A stretch of DNA of 64,000 bases from Cymbomonas tetramitiformis (lineage: Eukaryota; Chlorophyta; Pyramimonadophyceae; Pyramimonadales; Pyramimonadaceae), in NCBI GenBank assembly GCA_001247695.2, contig LGRX02034661.1, positions 1 through 64,000 on the forward strand, written 5' to 3'. The position numbers and the translations under genes are program-made. The notes beneath the pieces are model-generated. The model was not told where the DNA came from. It searched no databases and saw nothing but the letters and a program-made list of their open reading frames with translations. Positions 8,343 to 18,060 of the stretch are shown piece by piece. Each line of letters opens with the position of its first letter. Position 1 is the stretch's first letter.

Positions 8343-10274
8343 TCAAGACAACCTTTTAGGAGCGTTCGCCTTCCACGCAGCCAGCTTGGCCGCGTCCTTG
8401 CAATCCCGCACCAGATGTCCACGCCTTCCACACGCGTAGCACTCCCGTGTCTCTGGAGCCGGGAGGCCAGGTGGAGCACCAGGAAGGGGCAGTCCAGGTG
8501 GAGGAGGAGGTGTGGATGCCGCGGCCAGATCGAGCTCAGACTCCGTCAGTGCATTCAGGGCACGTCCTCGACGTTGCTGCCAGAAAGGTGCAGAAGGTGC
8601 TGGGGCTCTTCTGCTGGCTGCGTCCGCCGCCTTGGATGCCTTGCTCGCCTCGATGTCACTGGCGAACTCGAGCACCTTGAGAACAGCCGAGGTAACGCCT
8701 CGGCTGTGCCCTTCAGCACGTGCCCGATCCTCCCACTCCCCTGGATCATTGAGGTCCAGGTTCACCCTCCTCATTTCCAGCCCCACCTTGCTGTGGTGCA
8801 CCAACCCCCGCCAGAAGTGGTGGCCGAAATCCTCGTCGGAGACGGGCACACAACCAGGCACTACCTTGGCCAGGAAGTTCACGGTGCGCTGTCGCGCAGA
8901 CAGTCGCGAGTGGTAAGCGTTGGCCGTCTCCTTGCTCGACTGTCTTCGGGTGAGTCCATCACGCAGCTTCTGCAGCTTCTCGATGGCCAGCAGGCTGAGG
9001 GCCAGGTCCCCGAAGAATATGTCAGCGTCAGCGTACCGTTGTATCCACCCCGCTGACGTGCCGACACCTCCCGCGGCCTTCTCCACAAACTCCCGCTGCT
9101 CACCTCGCAAACACTCCTCCGCCACAATCCACATGATGTCAGGGACGGAGGTAATGTATCCCTCACCGGTGCAGCTAGCTTGGCGGCACGCCCTCATCAC
9201 CAGCTTGTTGTCCAGTAAGTTCTGGACCTTTCGAGAGAAGGCCTCCAGCTGGTTGACCTTGTCGTCTTCGGACAAATCCCCTTCTGAAGGGAACTTCGGC
9301 AGCTTGTTCACGAGCTTCAGCAGCGCGTCCTCCACCTTCTGCTCGCCGATGAGGTCACGGCTGCTGGGCTCTCCCGCGGTGGACGATGAAGTAGCTGCAG
9401 GGGTAAAGGTTGCTGCGTTAGGTGAAAGATGAGGTCGAGGGTGACGTGAACCAAGGTTAGTCGGAGCCGTCGCAGGCGCGGGGGTCGTCGGATGATGCAC
9501 AGAGGTGGGGGCTGCCGTCAGAGCTAGAAAATGGGCTCGACCATCAGATGGAGGCGGGGTTGGAGTCGGCGTAGGAGTTGACCGTGACTGCAGCTGCCGA
9601 TACCACTCCGACTGCTCCACCTCGGCCCATGCTGTAAGACAGTCGGGATCCAGGAGGTGCATCTCGGACTCAGGGGTACTGGAGACGTGCTTCCATTCCG
9701 GGCGGGGGTGTCCTGAGCCCGCAGGCCTACTGCGGTATGCCAGAAGGGCCGCGTCCACCACGCCCCGGTCCACCACCCACGCATGCGTCTCCATCTCCGG
9801 GGTCATCAGCATGACTGGCGGCTGTGCCACAGTGCCCCCCATGTCAAGGTACTCCCTCAGTGATACCCCCAGCAAGAGGATAGCCTTGTAGAAGAGGTCA
9901 AGGCCACCATCTGCAGCCGATCTGACCGTAGCCGTCGGCATTCCGAGTCCGAGGTATCCAGTGTCCCCCCAAGGCTGCGGTACCCACAGAGTGTGGCCAT
10001 CTCGTGTGGCCAGTAGGGCCCGCCCTCGATGCCCACCTCGACCAGACGGAGGGGGAGAGGGGAGGTCTCCCTGGTGACCCGTCACGACCTCCACCATCAT
10101 GCTCTGGTGCTGGTAACGCAAGCGTGCTACCAGGTGGAGGAGGAGGAGGAGGAGGTGGCGGTGGCCCACTGGGCATTGGGAGTGGCACCGCGGGTGGCAA
10201 GGGAGCAGCTGTCGGAGGTCCAGGTGGTGCACATCCCCCATCGCCACCTCCAAGTGCTGGTACAGCAGGGTCAT
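8343..10274 (-). CDS. Element A Gag core with CCHC zinc knuckle
   Basis: 643-aa frame. Roughly the first 65 residues look like out-of-frame shadow, including a leucine run read across a Pro-coding GGN tract. From about residue 70 there is a plausible globular region, then Pro/Thr-rich sequence, then a capsid-like helical region (about 300-560). A C-terminal zinc knuckle CYACGRRGHLVRDC (Cx2Cx4Hx4C) follows. This is the retrotransposon nucleocapsid and capsid protein that packages the element RNA. The frame switches from the neighbouring Pro-rich frame near a G5 tract at about 10,050. Confidence 0.82.
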   Translation of the reverse strand: MTLLYQHLEVAMGDVHHLDLRQLLPCHPRCHSQCPVGHRHLLLLLLHLVARLRYQHQSMMVEVVTGHQGDLPSPPPSGRGGHRGRALLATRDGHTLWVPQPWGDTGYLGLGMPTATVRSAADGGLDLFYKAILLLGVSLREYLDMGGTVAQPPVMLMTPEMETHAWVVDRGVVDAALLAYRSRPAGSGHPRPEWKHVSSTPESEMHLLDPDCLTAWAEVEQSEWYRQLQSRSTPTPTPTPPPSDGRAHFLALTAAPTSVHHPTTPAPATAPTNLGSRHPRPHLSPNAATFTPAATSSSTAGEPSSRDLIGEQKVEDALLKLVNKLPKFPSEGDLSEDDKVNQLEAFSRKVQNLLDNKLVMRACRQASCTGEGYITSVPDIMWIVAEECLRGEQREFVEKAAGGVGTSAGWIQRYADADIFFGDLALSLLAIEKLQKLRDGLTRRQSSKETANAYHSRLSARQRTVNFLAKVVPGCVPVSDEDFGHHFWRGLVHHSKVGLEMRRVNLDLNDPGEWEDRARAEGHSRGVTSAVLKVLEFASDIEASKASKAADAASRRAPAPSAPFWQQRRGRALNALTESELDLAAASTPPPPPGLPLPGAPPGLPAPETRECYACGRRGHLVRDCKDAAKLAAWKANAPKRLS

Positions 10275-10617
10275 GTGCAGGGGGAGGCAGCTCCGCTGAG
10301 GGCCCGCCAGGCGTCACTCCACCAGGACCATCAGGGGTCCCGTTCGCCTCACGGAAGTTCACATGTCGAACGGCAGCTGTCGAGTCAGTGCCTGGGGTGT
10401 GGTCAGCAGGGGTTCCTTCACCAGACCCGAGAACCACCACCGTCTCCAGGGACTGCCTTCGTAGCCGGGCCAGTTGGCGGGAGCCAACGGTCTCGCGCTC
10501 TCGTGTGGCGCTGCCCTTGCCCGCCGTCTGCTGCAGGGTCACGTCCCCGTTGCTGACTCCAGCTCCTCCTCTGCCGCCGGGCTGCCCAGTTTGCACCCCC
10601 ACATCGGGGGCCACCAC
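9898..10617 (-). CDS. Element A Gag, proline-rich segment (frame-shifted part)
   Basis: 239-aa frame overlapping the start of the Gag core frame. It encodes a Gly/Pro-rich segment with a run of eleven prolines. Its coding-like composition stops near 10,050, where the Gag core frame takes over, so the two are probably one protein split by a one-base length change in a G-rich tract. No domain is recognised. Confidence 0.5.
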   Translation of the reverse strand: MVAPDVGVQTGQPGGRGGAGVSNGDVTLQQTAGKGSATRERETVGSRQLARLRRQSLETVVVLGSGEGTPADHTPGTDSTAAVRHVNFREANGTPDGPGGVTPGGPSAELPPPAHDPAVPALGGGDGGCAPPGPPTAAPLPPAVPLPMPSGPPPPPPPPPPPGSTLALPAPEHDGGGRDGSPGRPPLSPSVWSRWASRAGPTGHTRWPHSVGTAALGGHWIPRTRNADGYGQIGCRWWP

Positions 10618-10635
10618 CGCGGTCAGGGGGGCAAC

Positions 10636-10845
10636 ACCAGCTCGCTGCGGGTGAATCTCCCCCCGCCCTCCGCCAGCTGCGGATCAACCGAAGCGATCCC
10701 CGCTGGGGGGTCTGCGCCGGGGTGCTCTGCGTGCACCCCTCCAGCGTCTGAAATGACCCCCGTTGGAGGATCCGCGCCGGAGTGCTCCGCGGGCACCCCT
10801 CCGGCGACTGAATTAACCCCGGCCTGGGGGTCTGCACTGGCGGTC
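10636..10845 (-). repeat. 60-bp repeat, Gag copy 1
   Basis: About two units of the GGVHAEHPGADPP-type repeat, readable on the minus strand in the Gag-core frame. They are flanked by homopolymer runs (G9 near 10,880, C6 near 10,630) where the frame changes. They are homologous to the Pol array at 3989-4206. Confidence 0.75.
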
Positions 10846-12177
10846 TCAGCTGTGGGGTCTGCAGGAGCGGACCGTGTGCCCCCCCCCTTGGCTGTGGAAC
10901 TCCTTCAGGCACTCCCTGAAGGTGGCCGCTAGGGCTGCAGGGGTAAGGGTCCGCCCTTCGTCACGCTCTCGACGCCGCAGCCTCCGCTTCCTCTCCTTGG
11001 CGTCGCGATGCCTGCGGGCACGGTCACTAAGTCCGTCACTCTGCCCGCTCCTGCCCGACTTAGACGACCTCGAAGATTTTGATGACCTCGACGAGGACGT
11101 CTGCGAGACGGACGAAGAGCCCCCGCCAGAATTGGAGTCGGACTCCTCGCGGAAAGGTAGGTTGCGCTCGTCCCAGCTCCCCGGTCCCGACGAACGACGA
11201 GACCGCCGACGCCCTGCGTTGTTCGAGACGAACACTTCAGGCGGTTGTGGCGGTGCTGCGGACGTCTCGTCCACGCCAACAGTGACAACGCGCTGCGCTG
11301 AGGCTGACGCAGTGATGGAGACGACCAGCTCCTCCTGCTCCTCCTCGTCGTCATCTACCTCGTCCCAGCGCTGCCCTTCCCCGTACGGATCGTTGGGGTC
11401 CACGTCACTGTGGCCCCCCGCCCGCAGATACTCGTCGTAGTCGTTGGGGTCCGCCTCGTACTCATACGCAGACTCCTCGCCAGCACTACGGCCAAATGGG
11501 TTGTCGGGGTCTACGTCACTGTAGCCCCCTGCTCTCAGGTACTCGTCGTGAGGGCAGGGATTGTCTGCGACAGGCTCCTCTTCCGGCTCATCCTCCTGTA
11601 CCCCTCCAGCGTTCGTCGCGTGGGCCCCTGCAGGGAAGCCCTCACCGGGGTGCTCTGCGTGCACCCCTCCAGTGGTACGAAAGGCCCCTGCTGGGTAGCC
11701 CGTGCCGGGGCGCTCTGCGAGCACCCCTCCAGCACCATAGGTGGCCTGAGCTCCCACCTGCAAGCCTGACGCAGCCAGCACCGCCGCCTCTTCCTGCCGA
11801 CGATACGCCAGCCAGCGTGCCGCCTCCTCAGCACTCCTAGCAGTCCCTGGCAGCGTCTGAGCCGGGGAGTGAAGTGCAGGGGCGTAAGGGGAGGGAACCC
11901 CCCCGAAGGGGAAACCCCCAGACCAGGTCCATGGTATAGCGGGGACCGGTCCAGGAACTGCTGCTGGGGTGTGGTACACCGGGACGGTTCCTGAGGGATG
12001 TGGCTGTGGGTAAGGGCTGAGTGGAGTAAGGCGAAGGTCTGCGAGGGGGACCTGAGGTGGTTGATATGGCAGGGGACTGGGCTGTCCTGGGGCCATGAGT
12101 GCTGCAGGTCCGGTGGTGGAGGGTGGAAAGGAGAATGGAGACGGGGGTACGGCGTATGGGTCGTAGGGCGGCTGCAT
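10846..12177 (-). CDS. Element A Gag N-terminal region (Pro-rich, acidic and Ser/Arg-rich)
   Basis: 443 aa. The first 130 residues are Pro/Tyr-rich. Two copies of a GGVHAEHPG-type repeat follow, then a duplicated DEYLRAGGxSDVDPxxPxG motif. An acidic stretch and a Ser-Lys-Arg cluster come next, and a short basic helix lies near the end. No enzyme domain is seen. The position between leader and Gag core suggests an N-terminal Gag extension. The frame ends just after a G9 run at about 10,880, so the stop is probably a frameshift product. Confidence 0.6.
   Translation of the reverse strand: MQPPYDPYAVPPSPFSFPPSTTGPAALMAPGQPSPLPYQPPQVPLADLRLTPLSPYPQPHPSGTVPVYHTPAAVPGPVPAIPWTWSGGFPFGGVPSPYAPALHSPAQTLPGTARSAEEAARWLAYRRQEEAAVLAASGLQVGAQATYGAGGVLAERPGTGYPAGAFRTTGGVHAEHPGEGFPAGAHATNAGGVQEDEPEEEPVADNPCPHDEYLRAGGYSDVDPDNPFGRSAGEESAYEYEADPNDYDEYLRAGGHSDVDPNDPYGEGQRWDEVDDDEEEQEELVVSITASASAQRVVTVGVDETSAAPPQPPEVFVSNNAGRRRSRRSSGPGSWDERNLPFREESDSNSGGGSSSVSQTSSSRSSKSSRSSKSGRSGQSDGLSDRARRHRDAKERKRRLRRRERDEGRTLTPAALAATFRECLKEFHSQGGGHTVRSCRPHS
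11598..11750 (-). repeat. 60-bp repeat, Gag copy 2
   Basis: About two and a half degenerate units related to the arrays at 3989-4206 and 10636-10845. They are read here as GGVLAERPGTGYPAGA and GGVHAEHPGEGFPAGA. Confidence 0.75.
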
Positions 12178-12194
12178 ATCTGGAAATAGGCAGG

Positions 12195-12425
12195 CTAGTT
12201 CTGTTGTGGAGGTTGAGGTAACAGTAGGGGCTGGAAACCTTCAGGAAGTGTGAACGGGTCCTCTTCGTCGTCCGACGTAGTGGGGGACACTGAAGGTGAA
12301 GGAGGGAAGCCGCCAAATGGAATACCAGGTTGCTGAAGAGGTCCAGGAGGGTAGACCCACTTGTCAAAGCCCTGCTTCCACCACTGTCGTCTGTACGTGT
12401 CACCAATACCAAAGGGTATGGCCAT
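12195..12425 (-). CDS. Short ORF at the start of the element A coding region
   Basis: 76 aa, Pro-rich, ending 17 bp before the ATG of the 443-aa Gag frame and in a different phase. Composition matches the following Gag N-terminus, so it is probably the true Gag start separated by a frameshift. No domain is recognised. Confidence 0.4.
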   Translation of the reverse strand: MAIPFGIGDTYRRQWWKQGFDKWVYPPGPLQQPGIPFGGFPPSPSVSPTTSDDEEDPFTLPEGFQPLLLPQPPQQN

Positions 12426-13596
12426 ATGCTGGTAGGTTACTAAAAATAGCCCACAGTGTTAAGGCGGCTGGAAGTGGATGTATGTTCAGCAGTCGAAAGC
12501 ACACTTGCTGCCAGCTGCTGAGGTTGCTTGTAACACTATTGGAAGTGAAAACAAAGTTGAAGAAGTACTTTTTATGTTGTCAACGTAGTCCTTACTTCAC
12601 TTCTGTCCATTTCTAGAAAATTCGCCAGGGCTCCGCGACACAGTTTTCAAGTGCTAGGTGTGGATGGAGAGTGCATGCTGTTGCCAAAAGTATCCAAATA
12701 GCTCCCAGAAGGTCCCATAACTCCATACATTGATAAAAACTTTTCAGTAAGGTCCATATTTGAAAGATAAACCGTGTATACTGTCCAGAATAAGTATTTG
12801 GCAGTCTGAAAAGTCCATTTTCAGTCAAAAAGGGCTATTTTGGGGCTGAAAAAGGTGCATGCATCAGCCAAAAAAGGCACCAAAGGGCTGTAGACCTTCA
12901 AGAACTGTTGAGAACGGTAAATAATATCCAGACTGAGTAGAATAAAATAATAATATCGTTCAAAAGTTCCATATTGAAGTCTAGAAGCTTGATCCACTCT
13001 TAAAACTCAGGGTTGATGGGCCAAAAAGGAGTGAATGCAGCTCCCAAAAAGGCTCAAAAAGGTCTCAAAGCTCCAAGAATTGATGAGGACTGGTAAAGTT
13101 TGGTAAAATATATCCAAAATAAGTAAAATAACTTTTCACAACCATCCAGAAGCCCAGTTATCGAAGTTGAGGAGGTGCATCAACTCTTTTTAAGCTCTAA
13201 AAAGGGAGTGAATCCGCACATATTTTGAAGAAATAAGCTGTTTGAGGCCATACTATGAGTTGATGAAGACTAAAACAATTGTAAATAACTCATAAAAATC
13301 GCACAAAAGTTGTTGTAAGCCATCATACCTCCCCCCCAATATGTGCCGTAGAGTTCACTTACCAGGATGCACACGGAAGTGAGCCAAAATAGGCCAAAAA
13401 CGAGTGAAACCGGTATAACCAACGACAAAAACGGTCCCGCCTCTAGGACGCTAACCCGTCAAGCCGCCAGAACAACCGGAATACACATCAAAGACATATC
13501 AGAACGTCGCAACGGAAGCTGAAAGCAGTTCGCCACAGGTCCAAAGTGCGCATGCAAGCACGCAAAGCGAGCGAGAGCGAGCTAAAAAGACGCTCA
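12426..13596 (-). other. Element A leader with degenerate about 170-bp repeats
   Basis: AT-rich, non-coding sequence between the primer site and Gag. About four degenerate units (starting near 12,640, 12,843, 13,015 and 13,175) share AAAAAGG-rich blocks followed by a 'ttgatgaggactggtaaa'-like block. Confidence 0.6.
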
Positions 13597-13615
13597 CACG
13601 CCTAAGATACCAAAT
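13597..13615 (-). other. Primer-binding site of element A
   Basis: Just inside the 5' LTR the minus strand reads TTTGGTATCTTAGGCG. TGGTATC matches the primer site complementary to the 3' end of initiator-type tRNA-Met; agreement beyond seven bases is weak. Confidence 0.5.
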
Positions 13616-13932
13616 TGTCCCAGGGGAATTCCCGCGAGGAAACTATTATCCTCTATTATCTTGAGGAATCATATCATATATTCAGATATACTATTTAACA
13701 TAAACCCAGACAGCAAGAGTTATATCATTTGCTGTCCAAGTCTGAGAGACCAACTCTGTTACCTCTCTTTATTCTCTCCTCTGAGCTCACATATTATTTT
13801 CCCCAACTGTTCGCTCAGGCAATGTCACATCCACTCACTAATTTCCCTAATAGTTCGCTACTCTTATTCTCATCGAAATCAGACCCCCCCTACTATGGGT
13901 GTCTCAGCAGGTACGTCGTGCCTCCTGGCACA
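13616..13932 (-). repeat. 5' LTR of element A
   Basis: 317 bp, TGTCCC...GGCACA on the plus strand, with TG/CA ends. It pairs with the partial LTR at 1-248. The 5 bp outside it are TAGAG; the matching left duplication lies outside the window. Confidence 0.9.
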
Positions 13933-14422
13933 TAGAGGACTTCATACTCACGAGGGGACAGTGCAGGCTGGACGGAAGGAACAACCCGTCGGCGGCCCAC
14001 CGGAAAGACACCATAGCCCACTGCATGGATATAGTAATGCTGGAAAGCACGAAAAATAAATGCGGAACCGGGATACTCGCACAGGCAGGCACTAGCGGAC
14101 ACAAGGCATATACACCTCATAGAGGTAACAACATACACAGATGACGCAAAATGGGAGGAAGCACTAAAAGCTGAATATACGAAATACGCACCATTGGTCA
14201 AATTGCTGGAGCTACACGGACACAAAGCAACCCTGCACGCTATGGTATTCGGAAACACAGGCACGATATACGACCACACGGTAAAAATACTGACCGAACA
14301 CCTAGGCTTTGACAAAAAGTAAGCCCTTCACTTATTAAAAAAAGGTGCACGACCTGGCGACGGGATACGCGGTAAGCCTCAACAAACTATACAGAAGCAA
14401 AGTGGACGCAAAACCAGACTGA
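13933..14422 (+). pseudogene. 3' end of a LINE (non-LTR retrotransposon) polyprotein, interrupted by element A
   Basis: Plus-strand peptide fragments match the region after the RT domain in non-LTR elements: a DIVMLESTKNK segment, then KYAPLVKLLELHGHK, then a VFGNTG(T)I segment. Stops and at least one frameshift at an A7 run show it is dead. Element A lies immediately 5', so the upstream part is presumably left of the window. The family is inferred from this C-terminal pattern only. Confidence 0.55.
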
Positions 14423-15740
14423 CAAGAAAGAGAGCCGGAGTCACGGGGACTCAAAGCCCCACACCCCACAAAGGGTTTCTCTTTCTCTTTTTCTTTTCTC
14501 CTGGACAATTGACGCCGCTTGGTTGGGCCCACCTGCACCCGTATGTATGCGCCCCTTTAGACCGAGCCTCGGCAGTGACATCACCTTGACCCCCCCGCAA
14601 TGCGTAGACGATGATCCGCCTCCTGCTGCACAATCACGCATCATCCTCCATGCTCGCTCCAAACGCCTCGATGCCATCCTGCCTGCCTCGCCTGACCCAC
14701 CGAAAGCCTGCCCAGACTGCTCCGCTTATGCTGCATTTCCCGAGGTTTCTGCGTCTCGCCACCAAGTCCATCCTGTATGGCATAGTCGGTCTCCTCGATC
14801 GCGTCCTCCCACGCCCTGTCCATCGACGTCAACCTCTCTATGCACTCCCTCCCGCCCGCCGACCTGCCTCCCGCCGATCCAGGTCCGTGCATATGCCCCC
14901 TCCCACACGCCATCCACCAACCCAGCGCCACGCCGCCACCCACCTCCGGTCGGGCACCGCCCCACAGCCCGCCTGATGATCAGCCCTGCGACCCCTCGCG
15001 CGAGCGCAAAAGAAATCAACCGGATCCACTTCTCCTTCCACTCTACGGCACCACCATGCGCCACCTCTTCGTCCCCGTCCTCGTCTCCATCGTCATCTAC
15101 CTGCTCTCCTCTTTTCACATTCTCCTCCATATATATACTGCCGAATACATATATATCCATATATATATATACTGCCGAATTTGCCGAACGTTCGCATCTC
15201 TGAAACGCCGCTGTGCCTTCGGCTGCCCATGCTTTGACCCTGGGAGGAGGGCAGCACATCACATTGAAATACCTCCCGCACTCGTTAGGTCCTGGGTTGG
15301 ACGCCACCAGACGTCGATATGCCGCCGGGGGTTGGGACCCCCGCACTTCTCGATATTTCGCTCCTGGGGGCGCTGGACCCCCCAGACCTCGGATATTTTT
15401 GGCCTTGGGGTCGGATCCCATCTCCCCCGGTGTGAGGGGCCGCCTCCTGCCCCCGGGAAAGCGTGGGCAGCCTTCCGTAGGAATCCATACGCCACAGGCC
15501 CTTGCCCATCGTACATACACCTCCACTGCAAAGGGTGCAAAGTGGTGTGTGCGGACATCCGCGTACGTCGCCGCCCGGCTCTCCTCCACCTTCCTTGCCG
15601 CCGGCCCAAAGGGTCATCCTCCGCTCCCGGGAATGGTGTCCATCCGACATCCGACCGCAACTGTTCGGTGAGTGGTTCAGGTGGCCCGCGAAATTGTGTG
15701 TGTGTGTGTGCGTGTGTGCGAAATTGTGCGGGGTGCTGGC
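14423..15740. other. GC-rich sequence with no supported gene
   Basis: Long open frames occur on both strands (for example 14523-15203 plus and 14726-15589 minus), but they overlap, show no domain and reflect GC-rich composition. It contains a duplicated AT-rich block (15126-15181, 'atatatatactgccgaat' twice) and a TG microsatellite near 15,697. Confidence 0.5.
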
Positions 15741-15744
15741 ATCT

Positions 15745-16090
15745 CGTTGTGAACGGGGACGGCCACTGGAATGATTTGGATGATGGGATGTGGCTGTCCC
15801 TGTGGTACCCTTCTGACGGGTACTGCCTCTTTGAGGGCGTCGGGGATTCGTCTACGGCTCGCTTTTTGGAAGTGTCTTGGATTCGTCTGACGCTAGCTCC
15901 CTCCGTGTACAGTGCTCATGGTTATTACACATGCCGGGGGACTTGTGTTCTTTGACCTTGATATGAAGTACTGGCGGATCGCTGTGAACGGGGACGACCG
16001 CCGCGTGGAAGTGGGTTTTGGGAGGCGGTTATCCCTGTGGTGCCATTCTGGCGGGCATTGCCTCTTGGAGAGCTCGGTAGATTCGTCTGT
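15745..16090 (+). repeat. Imperfect duplication of an about 110-bp block
   Basis: Two blocks (about 15750-15860 and 15976-16085) share 'tgtgaacggggacg', 'ccctgtgg', 'gcctctt' and 'gattcgtct' in the same order. In one plus-strand frame both read as VNGD...LSLW...GxCL, so this may be a decayed duplicated coding domain. The family is not recognised. Confidence 0.6.
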
Positions 16091-16321
16091 CGTGCTGCGA
16101 GGAGAGGCAGAAGGTGGTGAAGTACACCTTCTGTGTTTTCCCTTGAATTTTGTGGGGAGCACTTAGGTGCCCGCATGTTTTTTTTTTTTTGACATGGGGT
16201 GTCCATGCTGTGTGGTGTGACTGCATTCATGACATAACCATGGACCAACAGGTCCCATCCATCGACCGGGAGCCACTGGGGGGCATGCCAGCAGGGTCCG
16301 CTTACTCCGTAACCCAGAGAC

Positions 16322-16713
16322 CAACAATTGTTTGGCGACGATCGGTCACATCGTATCATCTTTCCATGCTGCTTTGCATTTGGGTTGGGAATATGTATGT
16401 GTTTGTGGTATCTTGTCACGGCCCCGCCCTGCGCTTGATTTGCTTCTCACATCCACTGGGATGATGTTGGGCTGGCTTTTGCTTGCCGATCTCATGCCGT
16501 TCAGTGTGCGTGTGTGCGTGTGTGCGTGTGTGTGTTTATGCCAACAATTGTTGGGCGATGATCGGTCACATCGTATCATCTTTCCATGCTGCTTTGCATC
16601 TGGGTTGAGAATATGTATGAGTTGGTGGTATCTTGTCACGGGTTTCTTCTCAAATCCACCGGGATGCTGGTGGGCTGGCGTTTGTCGGCTGATCTCATGC
16701 CATTCAGTGTGTA
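16322..16713 (+). repeat. Tandem duplication, about 219-bp unit
   Basis: Unit 1 (16322-16540) and unit 2 (16541-16713) start with CAACAATTGTT(T/G)GGCGA and share most of their length, including a closing 'gatctcatgcc(g/a)ttcagtgtg'. Unit 1 has an internal GTGTGTGC microsatellite that unit 2 lacks. Confidence 0.85.
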
Positions 16714-17526
16714 TGCCGTAGCACCAACGAGATAATTCAGCACGGATGATAATTCGGCACATATGATAATTTATCACAAAGGCCACTAGACAGATAGGAA
16801 GGATTCCATTACATCTTAATATAATGTTCACTTAACGGCGGCGCTGTGGCATTGAGCATGAAAGAAGGCTATGGGGAAAGGTACTTTTAAAAATCAGAGG
16901 GAAGTTAAATATTTAGGTACGTGGGGGGCACACCAAAATATGCAATGTAGAAAATGCTTTTGCGAATGGCGTCGTCAGGGTTGAATTCGGGGGTCGATGA
17001 TGTGGTGCTCGCGTAAAGCCTGCAAGCGATGATTCGATGCATGCTTTCTTAGTGCTCACCTGCCCCTTGTGCACGATGGAAAGAATCAAGACTGCTGGGA
17101 ATTCATCGCATTGAGAAAGTCCGCGAAAATTTACAGAAAATCTATGTAACACAATTTCTCCAAATATCCTACAACAAAGAGCTCCTCAACAAAGCCTAGC
17201 ATCTAGCACAAATATATTCACTGCGGAAAGTCTTCCACGCAACGCTCGGCTATGCAATCCGAAAGCTTGTGCTCCTTGCAGCGCGACCATGATCTCCTGC
17301 CCCCAATAAACTTGAAAGTCGGGGTTGACCACGTTGCTGAGCATGGCAAGGGAAGTGCATCCCCGACGTGTGATGCACGGTGAAGGCTAGGCGGGGAAGA
17401 GGTCCCTGCACACTTAAGCCCACCCCCAAATTATGGCATTACATCGCCACACGCGTCAGATACTACGTAGATATACTTATATATATCTATATATATATAT
17501 CCATAGTGAATACGATAATATAATTC
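16714..17526. other. AT-rich intergenic sequence
   Basis: No ORF with a recognisable domain and no repeat structure identified, apart from short TA runs near 17,480. Confidence 0.5.
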
Positions 17527-17658
17527 TATATATGTTACGGTATGAGCCAGCATCGGTACAGGCCGGCCTGTACCGATATCTGTACTGGTACAGGCCGGCC
17601 TGTTGTACCAAATTCGGCTGGTATATACCAGCGGCTTGCTCATACCGTAACATATATA
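17527..17658. repeat. 132-bp foldback (MITE-like) with perfect 21-bp inverted ends
   Basis: The arms at 17527-17547 and 17638-17658 are perfect reverse complements. The interior holds two copies of GGTACAGGCCGGCCTG-type palindromes, so the unit can fold into a long branched hairpin. It is AT-flanked and no clear target duplication is visible. Confidence 0.75.
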
Positions 17659-18060
17659 CAGTTAGCCGGCATTGGCTCCTGCACAACTTTGAGTGCTTTG
17701 GGCCATCCAACGCCGCCGTCATACCATATGTCGATCTTAAAAATATATCATCTCATCTGCATTTCTCGGCTTATCAAGTCGAATTTGTGTATTTTTTTGG
17801 GTGCGTCGGATGCAGCGAACACATTTGCGATCGGCGTTTGATGATACGCTTCAAGCTCGACTGATGCGCGGGACCACACCGGCCTCAACCCTTCCCAAAA
17901 AATCAAGCTCGAGTGATGCACAGGGACGTAGTGTCACCAATTATTATGGCATCGGCGTCGGCATCGATGCCAATAATGACATCGGCATTGCCGGTTTATG
18001 ATGGCATCGGCATCGGCATCAATGGCAATGATCGCCATTATTGTCACCATCGATGCTGGT
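17659..18060. other. Low-complexity ATCGGC-rich sequence flanking element B
   Basis: From about 17,945 the sequence is an irregular array of 'catcggcatcg' and 'atcgatgc' motifs. Similar sequence resumes at 24547 beyond element B, which suggests the element landed in one low-complexity tract. Confidence 0.6.

Larger units (their letters stand above)
1..13932 (-). mobile_element. Element A: Ty3/gypsy LTR retrotransposon with two methyltransferase domains
   Basis: The element reads on the minus strand and its 3' LTR runs off the left edge. It is bounded by LTRs at 1-248 (partial) and 13616-13932. They differ at only a few positions over the shared 248 bp, which suggests a recent insertion. A G-rich tract beside the 3' LTR and a TGGTATC-type primer site beside the 5' LTR fit an LTR retrotransposon. 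The domain order is Gag, protease, RT, RNase H, Dam-like domain, integrase, chromodomain, C5 methyltransferase. Integrase after RNase H identifies Ty3/gypsy, and the chromodomain suggests a chromovirus. The coding capacity is nearly continuous but broken by homopolymer frameshifts and two in-frame stops. It interrupts a LINE 3' end at 13933. The left target duplication is outside the window. Confidence 0.93.

Noticed and set aside
14523..15589. Long overlapping open frames on both strands
   Set aside because: GC-rich composition produces open frames in several phases; no domain or splice evidence favours any of them.
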